NCBI RefSeq assembly: GCF_900114255.1
Contig: NZ_FOSL01000002.1
Span: 62,001-126,000 of the forward strand
Length of the DNA stretch: 64,000 nt
Direction: 5' to 3'
Source of the DNA: Neomesorhizobium albiziae
GTDB lineage: Bacteria > Pseudomonadota > Alphaproteobacteria > Rhizobiales > Rhizobiaceae
Every line of letters starts with the position of its first letter. Positions within the stretch are counted from its first letter, which is position 1. Both the position numbers and the translations under genes were made by a program. The notes under the pieces are model-generated. The model was not told the DNA's origin, did no database searches, and saw only the letters and a program-made list of their open reading frames with translations. Shown here piece after piece: positions 17,399 to 25,297 of the stretch.

Positions 17399-18027
17399 AG
17401 GCCTGGCCTCGCCAGGGCGTTGAGGGCGGCGGCCGTCATGGCGCTGCCGCCCATGCGTCCGCGCACGATGGCGAAGGGAACGCCGAGGCCGCTTTCGGCG
17501 AGCGCGTCCTTCGATTCGGCAGCACCCACGAAGCCGACCGGCATGCCGACGATCGCGGCGGGTTTCGGCGCGCCCGCCTTGAGCATGTCCAGGAGGTAGA
17601 ACAGCGCGGTCGGCGCGTTGCCGATGGCGACGACCGAGCCAGCCAGCCTCTCGCCCCACAATTCGAGTGCGGCGGCGGAGCGCGTGTTGCCGATTTTGCC
17701 AGCGATTTCAGCCGTTTGCGGATCGCGCAGCGTGCAGATCACCGCGTTGCCGGCCGGCAATCTGGCGCGGGTGACGCCCTGCGCCACCATTTCGGCGTCG
17801 CAGAAGATCGGCGCGCCCGCCTGCAATGCGGCCCTGGCAGATGAAACGAAATCTGGTGAAAAAACAAAGTGTTGCGCCGCCTCGACCTGACCGCAGGCAT
17901 GGATCATGCGGATCGCGACATCGGCCTCGTCTTCAGAAAAGCGCGACAGGTCGGCCTCGGCGCGGATGATGGCGAAAGACTTTTCGTAGATCGCCATGCC
18001 ATCGCGTATGTAGTTGTAACCGCTCAT
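17395..18027 (-). CDS. cobH: Precorrin-8X methylmutase
   Basis: A 210-residue enzyme that shifts the C11 methyl to C12, giving hydrogenobyrinic acid. The start MSGYNYIRDGMAIYEKSFAI and the catalytic histidine (His43, in IRMIHACGQVE) are both in place, and the length equals the P. denitrificans protein. The ATG at 18027 overlaps the cobG stop as ATGA and follows a GGGAAA site. The frame is open further upstream, but that part overlaps cobG. Confidence 0.94.
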   Translation of the reverse strand: MSGYNYIRDGMAIYEKSFAIIRAEADLSRFSEDEADVAIRMIHACGQVEAAQHFVFSPDFVSSARAALQAGAPIFCDAEMVAQGVTRARLPAGNAVICTLRDPQTAEIAGKIGNTRSAAALELWGERLAGSVVAIGNAPTALFYLLDMLKAGAPKPAAIVGMPVGFVGAAESKDALAESGLGVPFAIVRGRMGGSAMTAAALNALARPGL

Positions 18028-19418
18028 GAATTTCCCTGGAAAGCTGCCGCGACACGTTGCGCGCCGAGCCGGGAAAAGCATGTCCTGGCGCTTTCCCCCG
18101 GCCGTCGCGTTTCGCGGTATAGGCCGGCAAGGCGCTGAAAACCATGCCTGATTTCGGCATTCGGGAGTCGCACTTCGGCCACGTCCTGCGCCTTGCCGCC
18201 GATCACCAGCCCGATGCCGTCGGGCAGGCCAACAAAAGTCAGGTCGGCGGCAGCCGGATGCGCGCAGCCCTTGCCGCAGCCGGAGACGTGGAGGCTGAGC
18301 GAATTGTCGAAAAGCCCGGTGCCAAGTGCAGCAAGCTGTTCGGCGACGATGCGCGCCGCGATCTGCCCCGACCCGCAGGCCGGGCTGCCCGGGCAAGCGG
18401 CGATGCAGAGCCTGGTGTCGCCGGGATCGCCGATGAACCCATGGCGCGGCGCGATATCGCTGAGGTCGGTGCAAACGCCAGTGTTCGGGGCTATCGCCAG
18501 CAGCGCCCGGCCGGGCGCAAGGCGGAACTCCTCAACGCCGGCGGTTTCGGCCTCGCGGCAGAAACCGGTAAGGCGCGACGCCTCGATCTGGCCGAAGGGC
18601 AGGCCGACGCCCAGGGCGGCGCGGCCATCGGCAAGCGCGAAGACGCCGACCGGCAAGGCGCTCTGCGCGCCGCCGCGCGGATGCAGGACGACGATGTTGT
18701 CCTCACCAGAGGCCCCCTGTTCCCCCGCCAGATCCGGCCAGGCGGCGTCGGACACCGCGCGGGCGAGCTCAGCGCGCAAAATGGCCGGAGCCAGGTGGCG
18801 GCCACGGGCACGAACCCCCATCTCGGCGATTGCGTTGAGTGCTGTAATCGCCGCATCGCAGGCGTGCGCTTCGTCGAGCAAGGCGATCGGAGCGGCGGTG
18901 GCTGCATTGCCGCCGACGGAAAACTGCCAGGCGACGTGCTGACCGCTCCGCACCGCCGCCAGCCGCACGTCGGCCTGGATGCCCGCCATATTGAGGCGGC
19001 CGCCGCCATCGACGACAACGGAAACTTTCGGGCCCAGACGTTTCGCCAGATCGGTCGCAGCGATCGCCCGGCCTATGGCATCGACCAGCGGGCGCGGATC
19101 GGCGGTCTCGTATGGATCGAGCCCGGCGAGCGGTCCGGTTTCCACAGGCACGCCCTCGCGCACGACGATGCCCAGGGCATCGATGTCGGCGGCGAGCGAC
19201 GCGACCGTTGCAGCTTCCAGCCCCCTGATCTGCAGGCTGCCGCGTCCGGTGACTTCGAGAATGCTGTTGCCGTGGCGGAACGCGGCCTCGGCCAAACCCA
19301 TCAGTGCGGCCGGCGTGAAAAAGCCGGAGGCGGGGCTGAGGCGAACCAGCAGCCCGTCGCCGGTCTGCATCGGAGCGGAAAGCGCCGGGCAGGCGCCGCG
19401 CGGGAGCGGCAGGCTCAT
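18024..19418 (-). CDS. cobG: Precorrin-3B synthase (oxygen-dependent)
   Basis: A 464-residue member of the nitrite/sulfite reductase family, carrying an Fe-S cluster, that uses oxygen to make the hydroxylated lactone precorrin-3B. The cysteines expected for cluster binding are visible in CIAACPGSPACGSG and SGCGKGCAHP. Its presence marks the pathway as aerobic. The ATG overlaps the cobN stop as ATGA. It is followed directly by cobH with another ATGA overlap. Confidence 0.92.
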   Translation of the reverse strand: MSLPLPRGACPALSAPMQTGDGLLVRLSPASGFFTPAALMGLAEAAFRHGNSILEVTGRGSLQIRGLEAATVASLAADIDALGIVVREGVPVETGPLAGLDPYETADPRPLVDAIGRAIAATDLAKRLGPKVSVVVDGGGRLNMAGIQADVRLAAVRSGQHVAWQFSVGGNAATAAPIALLDEAHACDAAITALNAIAEMGVRARGRHLAPAILRAELARAVSDAAWPDLAGEQGASGEDNIVVLHPRGGAQSALPVGVFALADGRAALGVGLPFGQIEASRLTGFCREAETAGVEEFRLAPGRALLAIAPNTGVCTDLSDIAPRHGFIGDPGDTRLCIAACPGSPACGSGQIAARIVAEQLAALGTGLFDNSLSLHVSGCGKGCAHPAAADLTFVGLPDGIGLVIGGKAQDVAEVRLPNAEIRHGFQRLAGLYRETRRPGESARTCFSRLGAQRVAAAFQGNS

Positions 19419-22400
19419 GCCGCCTCCCTGCCCCGCGCCTCTTCTATCAGCGCGGCGAGATCGTCGTCGATGGAGTTGCGGCGCGAATGCCAGAGGCCGC
19501 GCCGGCGGGCCGACATGAAACGCTCGGCGATGGCGCGGGCGGCGGCCGGATTTTCGCGCAGGATGAAATCGCGCACGCGCGCGTCGCCGAGATAGGCGTC
19601 GTGCACCGCCTCGATCAGGGCCGCGGGAATGGCCTCGGTGGTCTCGGCAAAGCCGATCAGCCGGTCGACCGTTTCGGCGAATTCGGCAGCACCACGCGGC
19701 CCATGCCGCAACTGGCCTTCGATGAAGCGCGCGTTGGTGGCGCGGGCGCGCACCACGCGGCCGACAGCCTCGGTGACGGAACGCGCGCGCGGCCTTGCAG
19801 GGTCTGTGGTGTCGAGTGCGATCACGTCGGCGCTGCTGCCCAGGGCTGCGACAGCGGCGGTGAAGCCGCCGATGAAGGCGACGTCGGCCGAACCTTCGAG
19901 AATATCGCGGCCCGGATCGTCGCCGGTGTGGATCAGCAATTCGGCCTGTGCGATGCGTCCTGCAAAGGCGCCGGGGGCCGCCTCGCCCTCGCCTTCGGCG
20001 CCGCCATAGGCATGCGAGCCCGCGTCGAGATAGGCCCGGCCGAGTTCAGCGCGCGATTGCCAGTCGCCGGAGGCGAGCCTGTCTTCAACACCGGAGCCGT
20101 AAGTGCCCGGCGACGAGCCGAAGACGCGCGGCGGCACATGGCCGAGCACCCGCGCATCCGCGGCAAGCGGGTTCTCCGAGGCCTCCTCGTTGCGCTCTCC
20201 GACAGCCTTCGCCGCGGCGTGGATCAACGCGATCTGCGCCGGGAACATGTCGCGGAACAGGCCGGAAATGCGCCAGGTGACGTCGACACGAGGACGTCCC
20301 ATCGCCGCCGCCGGCAGCACTTCGATTGCCGTGACACGGCCGGTCGCGGCATCCCATTGCGGGCGGCACCCCATCAGCACCAGGCCTTGCGCGATCTCCT
20401 CGCCGCCGGTGCGCAGAGAAGCGCTGCCCCAGAGGTCCATGACCAGCGAGCGCGGCCAGTCGCCATGATCCTGCAGGTAGCGGCGCAACACCTCGTCGGC
20501 GGCAGCGCGGCCAAGCTCGAAGGCGGTCGGCGTCGGCATGGTGCGCGGGTCGGCGGTGAACAGGTTGCGGCCGGTCGGCAGCACGTCGCTGCGGCCGCGC
20601 GCCGGGGCGCCCGACGGGCCGGCTGTTATGTGGCGGCCGTCGAGTGCTGCAATCAGCGCCTCGCGCTCGCGGGCTGCACTTTTGCGGCGCAGCGGATCGG
20701 GTTCGTTATCAAGCGCGCGGCCGTAGATGTGCAGGCCGTCCTTGACCGCGAAATCCTTGAGATCGCAGAGCCAGGCGTCGATGCGCTGCAAGGCGGCGTC
20801 CGGCGCTTCGTCGCGCGCCACGCCGGCCTGCGCCGCGAGCCCGGTTTCTTCGGCCTTCGCGACGATCAGCTTCGCCAGCCGGTCGCGGCGGCGGCGGTCG
20901 AGCCCATCGGCCTGTACATACTCGTCGACCAGACGCTCGAGCATCTGCTGGTTCTCATCGAGCCCGGCCTCGGCGAGCGGCGGCGGCAGATGGCCGAGCG
21001 TGACGGCGGCGATGCGCCGCTTGGCTTGCGCAGCCTCGCCCGGATTGCTGACAATGAAGGGATAGACCACCGGCAGCGAGCCGGTGACGATTTCGGGGAA
21101 ACAGTCGCCGGAGAGCGCCACGGTCTTGCCCGGCAGCCATTCCAGCGTGCCGTGGGCGCCGACATGCACGATGGCGTGGCAACCCAGCGATTTTTGCAGC
21201 CATAGGCCAAAGGCCACCAGCGCATGGCGCGGCGGGATCGTCGGGTCGTGATAGTCGGCGCGGCGGTCGGCGGAACGCCCCCGGTCTGGCGCCAGCGCCA
21301 CCGTAACGCTGCCGAAGCGGGCGGCGCGGAAGGGGAAATTTTGCGGGGCAGCCGACGTGCGACGTTTGCGCTCTACGTTGCCCCCCTCTGTCCTGCCGGA
21401 CATCTCCCCCTCAAGGGGGGAGATCACGCCTTCATCGCAGACTTCGCCAATCGGCAATGAAAGGGAAGAGCCGACGCAGGAGCTGCCAATCTCCCCCCTT
21501 GAGGGGGAGATGTCCGGCAGGACAGAGGGGGGCAACGTAGCGTGCTTTCCCTCAACACCATCGCCACAAGGTGACCCCCACGCCGCCTCGACCGCTTGCA
21601 TCGCCTTTGCCGGCAACGATTTTGCGAATGAGCGATAATCGTCCAGGCTGAGCCCCTCGTCGCTTCGCTCCAGCCTTTCCAGCAATGCGCGCGGGCTCTT
21701 CGGGATATCGCCGACCGCGTAACCCTCGGCGGCGAGATCATGCAGCATCGCGAGCACGCTTGCGGGTACGTCCAGCCCGACGGCGTAGCCGGTGCGGCCG
21801 GCTGCGGCGGGATAATCCGGGATCAGGACAAGAAGCTTGCGTTCGGCGCGCGGCGTCTGCTGCAGCCGGACGAGTTTTTCCACACGCAGAGCCAGCTGTT
21901 CGATGCGGTCGGGCTCGGGCCGGTTGAGGAAGCCTCGGAAGCCAAGCTGGTCATCGCCCTCGCCCTCCGCCTTGAAGGCGATGGCGCCGGCGTGGATGCG
22001 GCCGTCGAGTTCCGGCAGCACGACATGCATGGCAAGGTCGGCCGGCGCCAGGCCGCGCTGGTTGCTGGCCCATGCCTCGCGCCGCGTGGTGGCGACGATG
22101 GCCTGCAGGACCGGCACGCCGGCGCGGTCGAACAGGGTCTCCTCGCCCGGCTCGGCGCCGCTGGCAAAAGCCGTGGTGGTGACGATCAGCGCCGGCGACA
22201 AATCGGCAAGGGCCGCCTCGACAAGACAAAGCGATTCCTTGTCCTTGAGGCTGGCGACAAAGATGGGCGCGACGGCGATGCCCTTGCCGGCGAGTGCGGC
22301 ACAAAGCGCGTCGATCGGAGCGACATCGGCGGCAAGCAGCATGGAGCGGTAGAACAGGATCGGCACGATCGGGGCGCCGGGCGCATTTGCCTGCCTAACC

Positions 22401-22972
22401 GCTGTCAGATCGACGATGCCTTTGCCCGGCAGGTAGAAGCCGGCCTTGGGCACCACAGCCGGTTCGGGCGCCGGCATCTCATGCCCGGCAAGCGTCGCCA
22501 GCCTGCCGACAAGGCCGCGCATATTGGCCGGGCCGCCCTCGCGGAAATAGGCGAGCAGGCCGTCAAGCTCGCCGCGCGGCAGCGTCGAGGCCTCGATCAG
22601 ACGTTCGTCGACATCACGGCATTCGCCGGGCAGCAGCGCGAGCTTGATGCCGCGTTCACGCGCCAGCGCCGCGAGCCGGTCGCAGCCATAGCGCCACCAT
22701 TCGTAGCCGCCGAGAATGCGGACCAGAATGACCCTGGCGTGCATCGCGACGCTGTCGACCCAGAGATCGACGGACATAGGATGTCGCAGCTCGCGCAGCG
22801 GCGCCAGTCGCATCGACGGCAGGTTTTGCCGGTCGGCCTGCCACGCCGCGGCGAGGCCGGCCAGATCGCTGTCGGTGAAGGACAACGCCACGACATCCGC
22901 CGGCGACTGCCGGAGATCGACCGGTTCGGCCAGATCGTCCAGCGAGGCGGATGTGGTGGCGAGGATGTGCAC
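19415..22972 (-). CDS. cobN: Cobaltochelatase large subunit with in-frame repeat insertion
   Basis: A 1185-residue CobN/BchH-family chelatase that, with CobS- and CobT-type ATPase subunits not in this window, inserts cobalt into hydrogenobyrinate a,c-diamide. Family blocks seen include HPMSVDLWVDSVAMHARVI near residue 65, FGLWLQKSLGCHAIVHVG, GTLEWLPGKTVALSGDCFPE, and FGSSPGTYGSGVEDRLASG. Residues of about 476-535 are not CobN: they are translated palindromic repeat DNA (21368-21545) that happens to stay open in this frame. They fall in a variable linker just before FPFRAARFGSVTVAL, so the enzyme may still fold. The total is shorter than the roughly 1275 residues I recall for P. denitrificans. 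Confidence 0.92.
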   Translation of the reverse strand: MHILATTSASLDDLAEPVDLRQSPADVVALSFTDSDLAGLAAAWQADRQNLPSMRLAPLRELRHPMSVDLWVDSVAMHARVILVRILGGYEWWRYGCDRLAALARERGIKLALLPGECRDVDERLIEASTLPRGELDGLLAYFREGGPANMRGLVGRLATLAGHEMPAPEPAVVPKAGFYLPGKGIVDLTAVRQANAPGAPIVPILFYRSMLLAADVAPIDALCAALAGKGIAVAPIFVASLKDKESLCLVEAALADLSPALIVTTTAFASGAEPGEETLFDRAGVPVLQAIVATTRREAWASNQRGLAPADLAMHVVLPELDGRIHAGAIAFKAEGEGDDQLGFRGFLNRPEPDRIEQLALRVEKLVRLQQTPRAERKLLVLIPDYPAAAGRTGYAVGLDVPASVLAMLHDLAAEGYAVGDIPKSPRALLERLERSDEGLSLDDYRSFAKSLPAKAMQAVEAAWGSPCGDGVEGKHATLPPSVLPDISPSRGEIGSSCVGSSLSLPIGEVCDEGVISPLEGEMSGRTEGGNVERKRRTSAAPQNFPFRAARFGSVTVALAPDRGRSADRRADYHDPTIPPRHALVAFGLWLQKSLGCHAIVHVGAHGTLEWLPGKTVALSGDCFPEIVTGSLPVVYPFIVSNPGEAAQAKRRIAAVTLGHLPPPLAEAGLDENQQMLERLVDEYVQADGLDRRRRDRLAKLIVAKAEETGLAAQAGVARDEAPDAALQRIDAWLCDLKDFAVKDGLHIYGRALDNEPDPLRRKSAAREREALIAALDGRHITAGPSGAPARGRSDVLPTGRNLFTADPRTMPTPTAFELGRAAADEVLRRYLQDHGDWPRSLVMDLWGSASLRTGGEEIAQGLVLMGCRPQWDAATGRVTAIEVLPAAAMGRPRVDVTWRISGLFRDMFPAQIALIHAAAKAVGERNEEASENPLAADARVLGHVPPRVFGSSPGTYGSGVEDRLASGDWQSRAELGRAYLDAGSHAYGGAEGEGEAAPGAFAGRIAQAELLIHTGDDPGRDILEGSADVAFIGGFTAAVAALGSSADVIALDTTDPARPRARSVTEAVGRVVRARATNARFIEGQLRHGPRGAAEFAETVDRLIGFAETTEAIPAALIEAVHDAYLGDARVRDFILRENPAAARAIAERFMSARRRGLWHSRRNSIDDDLAALIEEARGREAA
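21368..21545. repeat. Palindromic repeat family A inserted in cobN (copy 4)
   Basis: The arms 21368-21424 and 21485-21545 are reverse complements with 60 nt between, the same family as copies 1-3. This copy is wholly inside the cobN coding sequence and is read through without a stop. Translated in the cobN frame, the two arms give peptides like LPPSVLPDISPSRGEIG and ISPLEGEMSGRTEGGNV. Confidence 0.93.
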
Positions 22973-22988
22973 CCCGGGATGCTCCCTG

Positions 22989-24026
22989 TCAGCTTGCGAG
23001 GATGCGTTCGATCGCCGGGCGGTTCAAGCCCTTCAGGCCGATGACGACGAGGCGGCTGCGGCGGTCTTCGCCCGGCGCCCAGGCGCGGTCGAAATGATGA
23101 TTGACGCGCGGACCCACCGCCTGGACGAGAAGCCGCATCGGCTTGCCCTCAACGTCGACGAAACCCTTCACCCGCAGCACGTTCTCCGCCTCGGCGGCTT
23201 CGGCCACCTTGCGGGCGAGATCGGCAGGCTGGGCGATCGACGGCAGCTCGATGACAAAGCTGTCGAAATCGTCGTGCTCGTGGTCGAAGGCGCCGTCGTG
23301 ATGGGTCTTGCGGTTCTCGATGTCGTCCTCGACGGCGAGACCGAGGCCGAGCAGCACCGACGCGTCCACCTTGCCCTGGCTGGTCGGCACGATCTTTACC
23401 GCGCGCGACAAATGTTCCGAGACGATGGCGTTGGCGCGTTCCCGGCCGGCCGCATCCATGAGGTCGCTCTTCGACAAGATGATGAGGTCGGCGCAGGCGA
23501 CCTGGTCCTCGAAGACTTCCTCGACCGGATCGTCGTGGTCGAGCGAATCGTCGGCCGAGCGCTGCGCCTGAAGCCCGTCCATGTCTGCGGCGACGCGACC
23601 GTCGGCCAAAGCGGGACCATCGACCACGGCAATCACCCCGTCGACGGTGACGCGGCTCTTCACCGAAGGCCACTGGAAGGCCTGGACCAGCGGTTTCGGC
23701 AGCGCCAGGCCGGAGGTCTCGATGAGGATGTGGTCGACCCTCGGTTCGCGGGCGAGGATCTGGTCGAGCGCCGGCACGAAATCGTCGGCGACGGTGCAGC
23801 AGATGCAACCATTGGCCAGTTCGACGATGTTTTCCTCCGGGCAAGCGTCGACGCCGCAGCCTTTGAGGATGTCACCGTCGATGCCGACATCGCCGAACTC
23901 GTTGACGATGATGGCTAGGCGCTTGCCACCGGCATTTTCGATGACGTTGCGAATCAGCGTGGTCTTTCCGGCTCCCAGAAAGCCAGTGACGACGGTGCAG
24001 GGAACGCGTTCGGGCAGTGCGGTCAT
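22989..24026 (-). CDS. cobW: GTP-binding metallochaperone of the CobW family
   Basis: A 345-residue G3E-family GTPase. It has the Walker A loop GFLGAGKTTLIRN, the metal-binding GCICC motif near residue 75, the LSKSDL guanine box, and a histidine/aspartate-rich stretch (HHDGAFDHEHDDFD) that could bind metal. CobW is thought to deliver cobalt to the chelatase CobN, whose gene follows 16 bases downstream. The ATG overlaps the DUF1636 stop as ATGA. Confidence 0.94.
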   Translation of the reverse strand: MTALPERVPCTVVTGFLGAGKTTLIRNVIENAGGKRLAIIVNEFGDVGIDGDILKGCGVDACPEENIVELANGCICCTVADDFVPALDQILAREPRVDHILIETSGLALPKPLVQAFQWPSVKSRVTVDGVIAVVDGPALADGRVAADMDGLQAQRSADDSLDHDDPVEEVFEDQVACADLIILSKSDLMDAAGRERANAIVSEHLSRAVKIVPTSQGKVDASVLLGLGLAVEDDIENRKTHHDGAFDHEHDDFDSFVIELPSIAQPADLARKVAEAAEAENVLRVKGFVDVEGKPMRLLVQAVGPRVNHHFDRAWAPGEDRRSRLVVIGLKGLNRPAIERILAS

Positions 24027-24445
24027 TTCGTTTCTTTCGTCAGGTCAAGGGGAGGGATACGGGCGATCAGCCCGCGTTTCAGACTGTCGGGACGGCCGCG
24101 CCACGGGATTAGCCCGTCTGCCGAGCCGGCAAATAGATTGGCGCCGGCGACAAGGTCGGCGCCACTGTCGATGGCGAGGTCGCCGAACACATAGCTCCAC
24201 GCGCCCGGCTTGACGATGGCCGCGCTCAGCCGCCGCTTGCAGTTGCCGAGGCAGGAAACCGTGGCGACCTTGACGCCCGAGCCCGCGGCCGCGCGCAGCG
24301 TATCGGCGGCAAGGTTTTCGCCGGCGCGTGGATAGGCATCGGAGCCGGTCTCGTCGCGGCAGCTTTCGCAGACGACGACCGTCACCGCCGAGGCGTTTGC
24401 CAACGAGGCCGGGTCCTCGTGTTCAGGGTTGGTGCTGACGTCCAC
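24023..24445 (-). CDS. DUF1636 protein, possible Fe-S ferredoxin-like
   Basis: A 140-residue DUF1636 protein of unknown function. Four cysteines in two pairs, VVVCESCRDETG and VSCLGNCKRR, suggest a metal site such as a [2Fe-2S] cluster of the thioredoxin-like ferredoxin type. The GTG at 24445 was chosen because GGAG lies eight bases upstream; the open frame extends further into the riboswitch leader. It is the first gene after a cobalamin riboswitch and overlaps cobW by ATGA, so it belongs to B12 synthesis. Electron supply to CobG or cobalt handling are guesses. Confidence 0.8.
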   Translation of the reverse strand: MDVSTNPEHEDPASLANASAVTVVVCESCRDETGSDAYPRAGENLAADTLRAAAGSGVKVATVSCLGNCKRRLSAAIVKPGAWSYVFGDLAIDSGADLVAGANLFAGSADGLIPWRGRPDSLKRGLIARIPPLDLTKETK

Positions 24446-24570
24446 GCATTGCACTCCGCGGCCAGTGGCCAGACTAGCGGGGTGCACGCGCATGCGCTGG
24501 CGAACGAACGCCCATCGCACATCTGATTCCGACGCCAGGGCACCCCGCCCGGTCTCGGCATTGCAAGTTC

Positions 24571-24748
24571 GGCGGCAGGTCTCCTGGCTCGCGCGTCATC
24601 GCCTTCTCCCGCCTTCCCGGACACATCTCCAGTGGCATTCGGTCGAGGCTCGTCGCTTACAGTTGCGGGGACAGCTGCGGACTGGAAACCAGGGTTTCGC
24701 ACCGCATTCCCTCTTCGCCCTTCGCGTTGCCGTGAAGGGACCGTCGAC
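24571..24748 (-). promoter_or_regulatory. Cobalamin riboswitch controlling DUF1636-cobW-cobN operon
   Basis: Reading leftward, the leader contains the conserved B12-riboswitch elements in order: GGGAATGCGGTGCGAAACC, the B12-box core CCGCAACTGTAAGC, GCCACTG, GGGAAGGCG, and the closing AGCCAGGAGACCTGCC. It starts just after a predicted promoter and ends about 125 nt before the DUF1636 start. By analogy it should shut off the operon when adenosylcobalamin is plentiful. Whether control is by termination or ribosome blocking is not clear. Confidence 0.95.
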
Positions 24749-24755
24749 GCCGGCG

Positions 24756-24785
24756 AAATTACGCGCTGGCGAAGGGCGATGTCAA
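24756..24785 (-). promoter_or_regulatory. Predicted sigma-70 promoter, leftward cob operon
   Basis: On the minus strand TTGACA (24785-24780), an 18-nt spacer, then TAATTT (24761-24756). The -35 is a perfect consensus. The transcript would start at about 24749, exactly at the 5' edge of the leftward riboswitch. Confidence 0.7.
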
Positions 24786-24843
24786 CGCGGCTTGAATTGG
24801 GTAGCCTTAATTGGGCGGCTTGAACTGGGCGGGCAGAATGGGT

Positions 24844-24871
24844 TTGCCGCCCGCGCAACTTCGTTTATAGT
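24844..24871 (+). promoter_or_regulatory. Predicted sigma-70 promoter, rightward cbtB operon
   Basis: TTGCCG (24844-24849), a 16-nt spacer and TATAGT (24866-24871). The predicted start near 24878 coincides with the 5' edge of the rightward riboswitch. It is back to back with the leftward promoter, about 60 nt apart. Confidence 0.65.
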
Positions 24872-24877
24872 CGTGCC

Positions 24878-25055
24878 GTCGTCGGTTTTCGATAAGAACC
24901 GAAAGAGGGAATGCGGTAAGGACGGAACGTTCGATGCCGCGGCTGCCCCCGCAACTGTGTGCGGTTAGCTCCTCCCCAAGTGCCACTGGAAAGCAATTTC
25001 CGGGAAGGCGGGGAAGGAGTAGCGATCCGCAAGCCAGGAGACCTGCCGGCGACGC
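24878..25055 (+). promoter_or_regulatory. Cobalamin riboswitch controlling cbtB-cbtA-cobP-cobO
   Basis: Rightward leader with GAGGGAATGCGGT, CCCCGCAACTGTG, GTGCCACTGG, GGGAAGGCGGGG and AGCCAGGAGACCTGCC, the full set of B12 riboswitch landmarks. About 50 nt later comes the cbtB GTG. A six-base-pair stem, ACCCTC at 25072-25077 with GAGGGT at 25083-25088, lies just before the ribosome site GAGAGGA and could take part in the expression switch. Confidence 0.95.
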
Positions 25056-25102
25056 AACGTAAATGCCAGGGACCCTCGGGTGGAGGGTGAGAGGACAACA
25101 CA

Positions 25103-25282
25103 GTGACCACAGCAACCCATACGACCGGCGCCGCCACATCTTCGGCTTCGCGCGCTTTCCAGCTCAGCCTTTCGGCTCTGCTCGGCCTTTTCGTCGTCGG
25201 CTTCGTCGGCTTCTCCCATCTGGAAGTGGCCCACAATGCAGCGCATGACTATCGCCATTCGATGGCGTTTCCCTGCCACTGA
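25103..25282 (+). CDS. cbtB: Cobalt transporter subunit CbtB
   Basis: A 59-residue protein with one membrane helix (ALLGLFVVGFVGFSHLEVA). It ends in the family signature HNAAHDYRHSMAFPCH, whose histidines and cysteine probably bind cobalt. The start is GTG at 25103, seven bases after GAGAGGA. CbtA and CbtB are predicted B12-regulated cobalt importers found by comparative genomics; the riboswitch directly upstream fits that picture. cbtA follows after 15 bases. Confidence 0.93.
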   Translation: MTTATHTTGAATSSASRAFQLSLSALLGLFVVGFVGFSHLEVAHNAAHDYRHSMAFPCH

Positions 25283-25297
25283 CGAAAGCCAGACATC

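Noticed and set aside
17399-17659. Upstream extension of cobI
   Set aside because: The extra residues are Arg-rich, overlap cobH and match no methylase; the TTGA junction gives a 245-residue protein of expected length.
19487-21205. 572-codon plus-strand frame opposite cobN
   Set aside because: Antisense shadow of a well-supported CobN; no motif recognised.
6701-21545. Repeat family A considered as a CRISPR array
   Set aside because: Arms are inverted pairs scattered over 15 kb, not direct repeats with regular spacers, and no cas gene is present.
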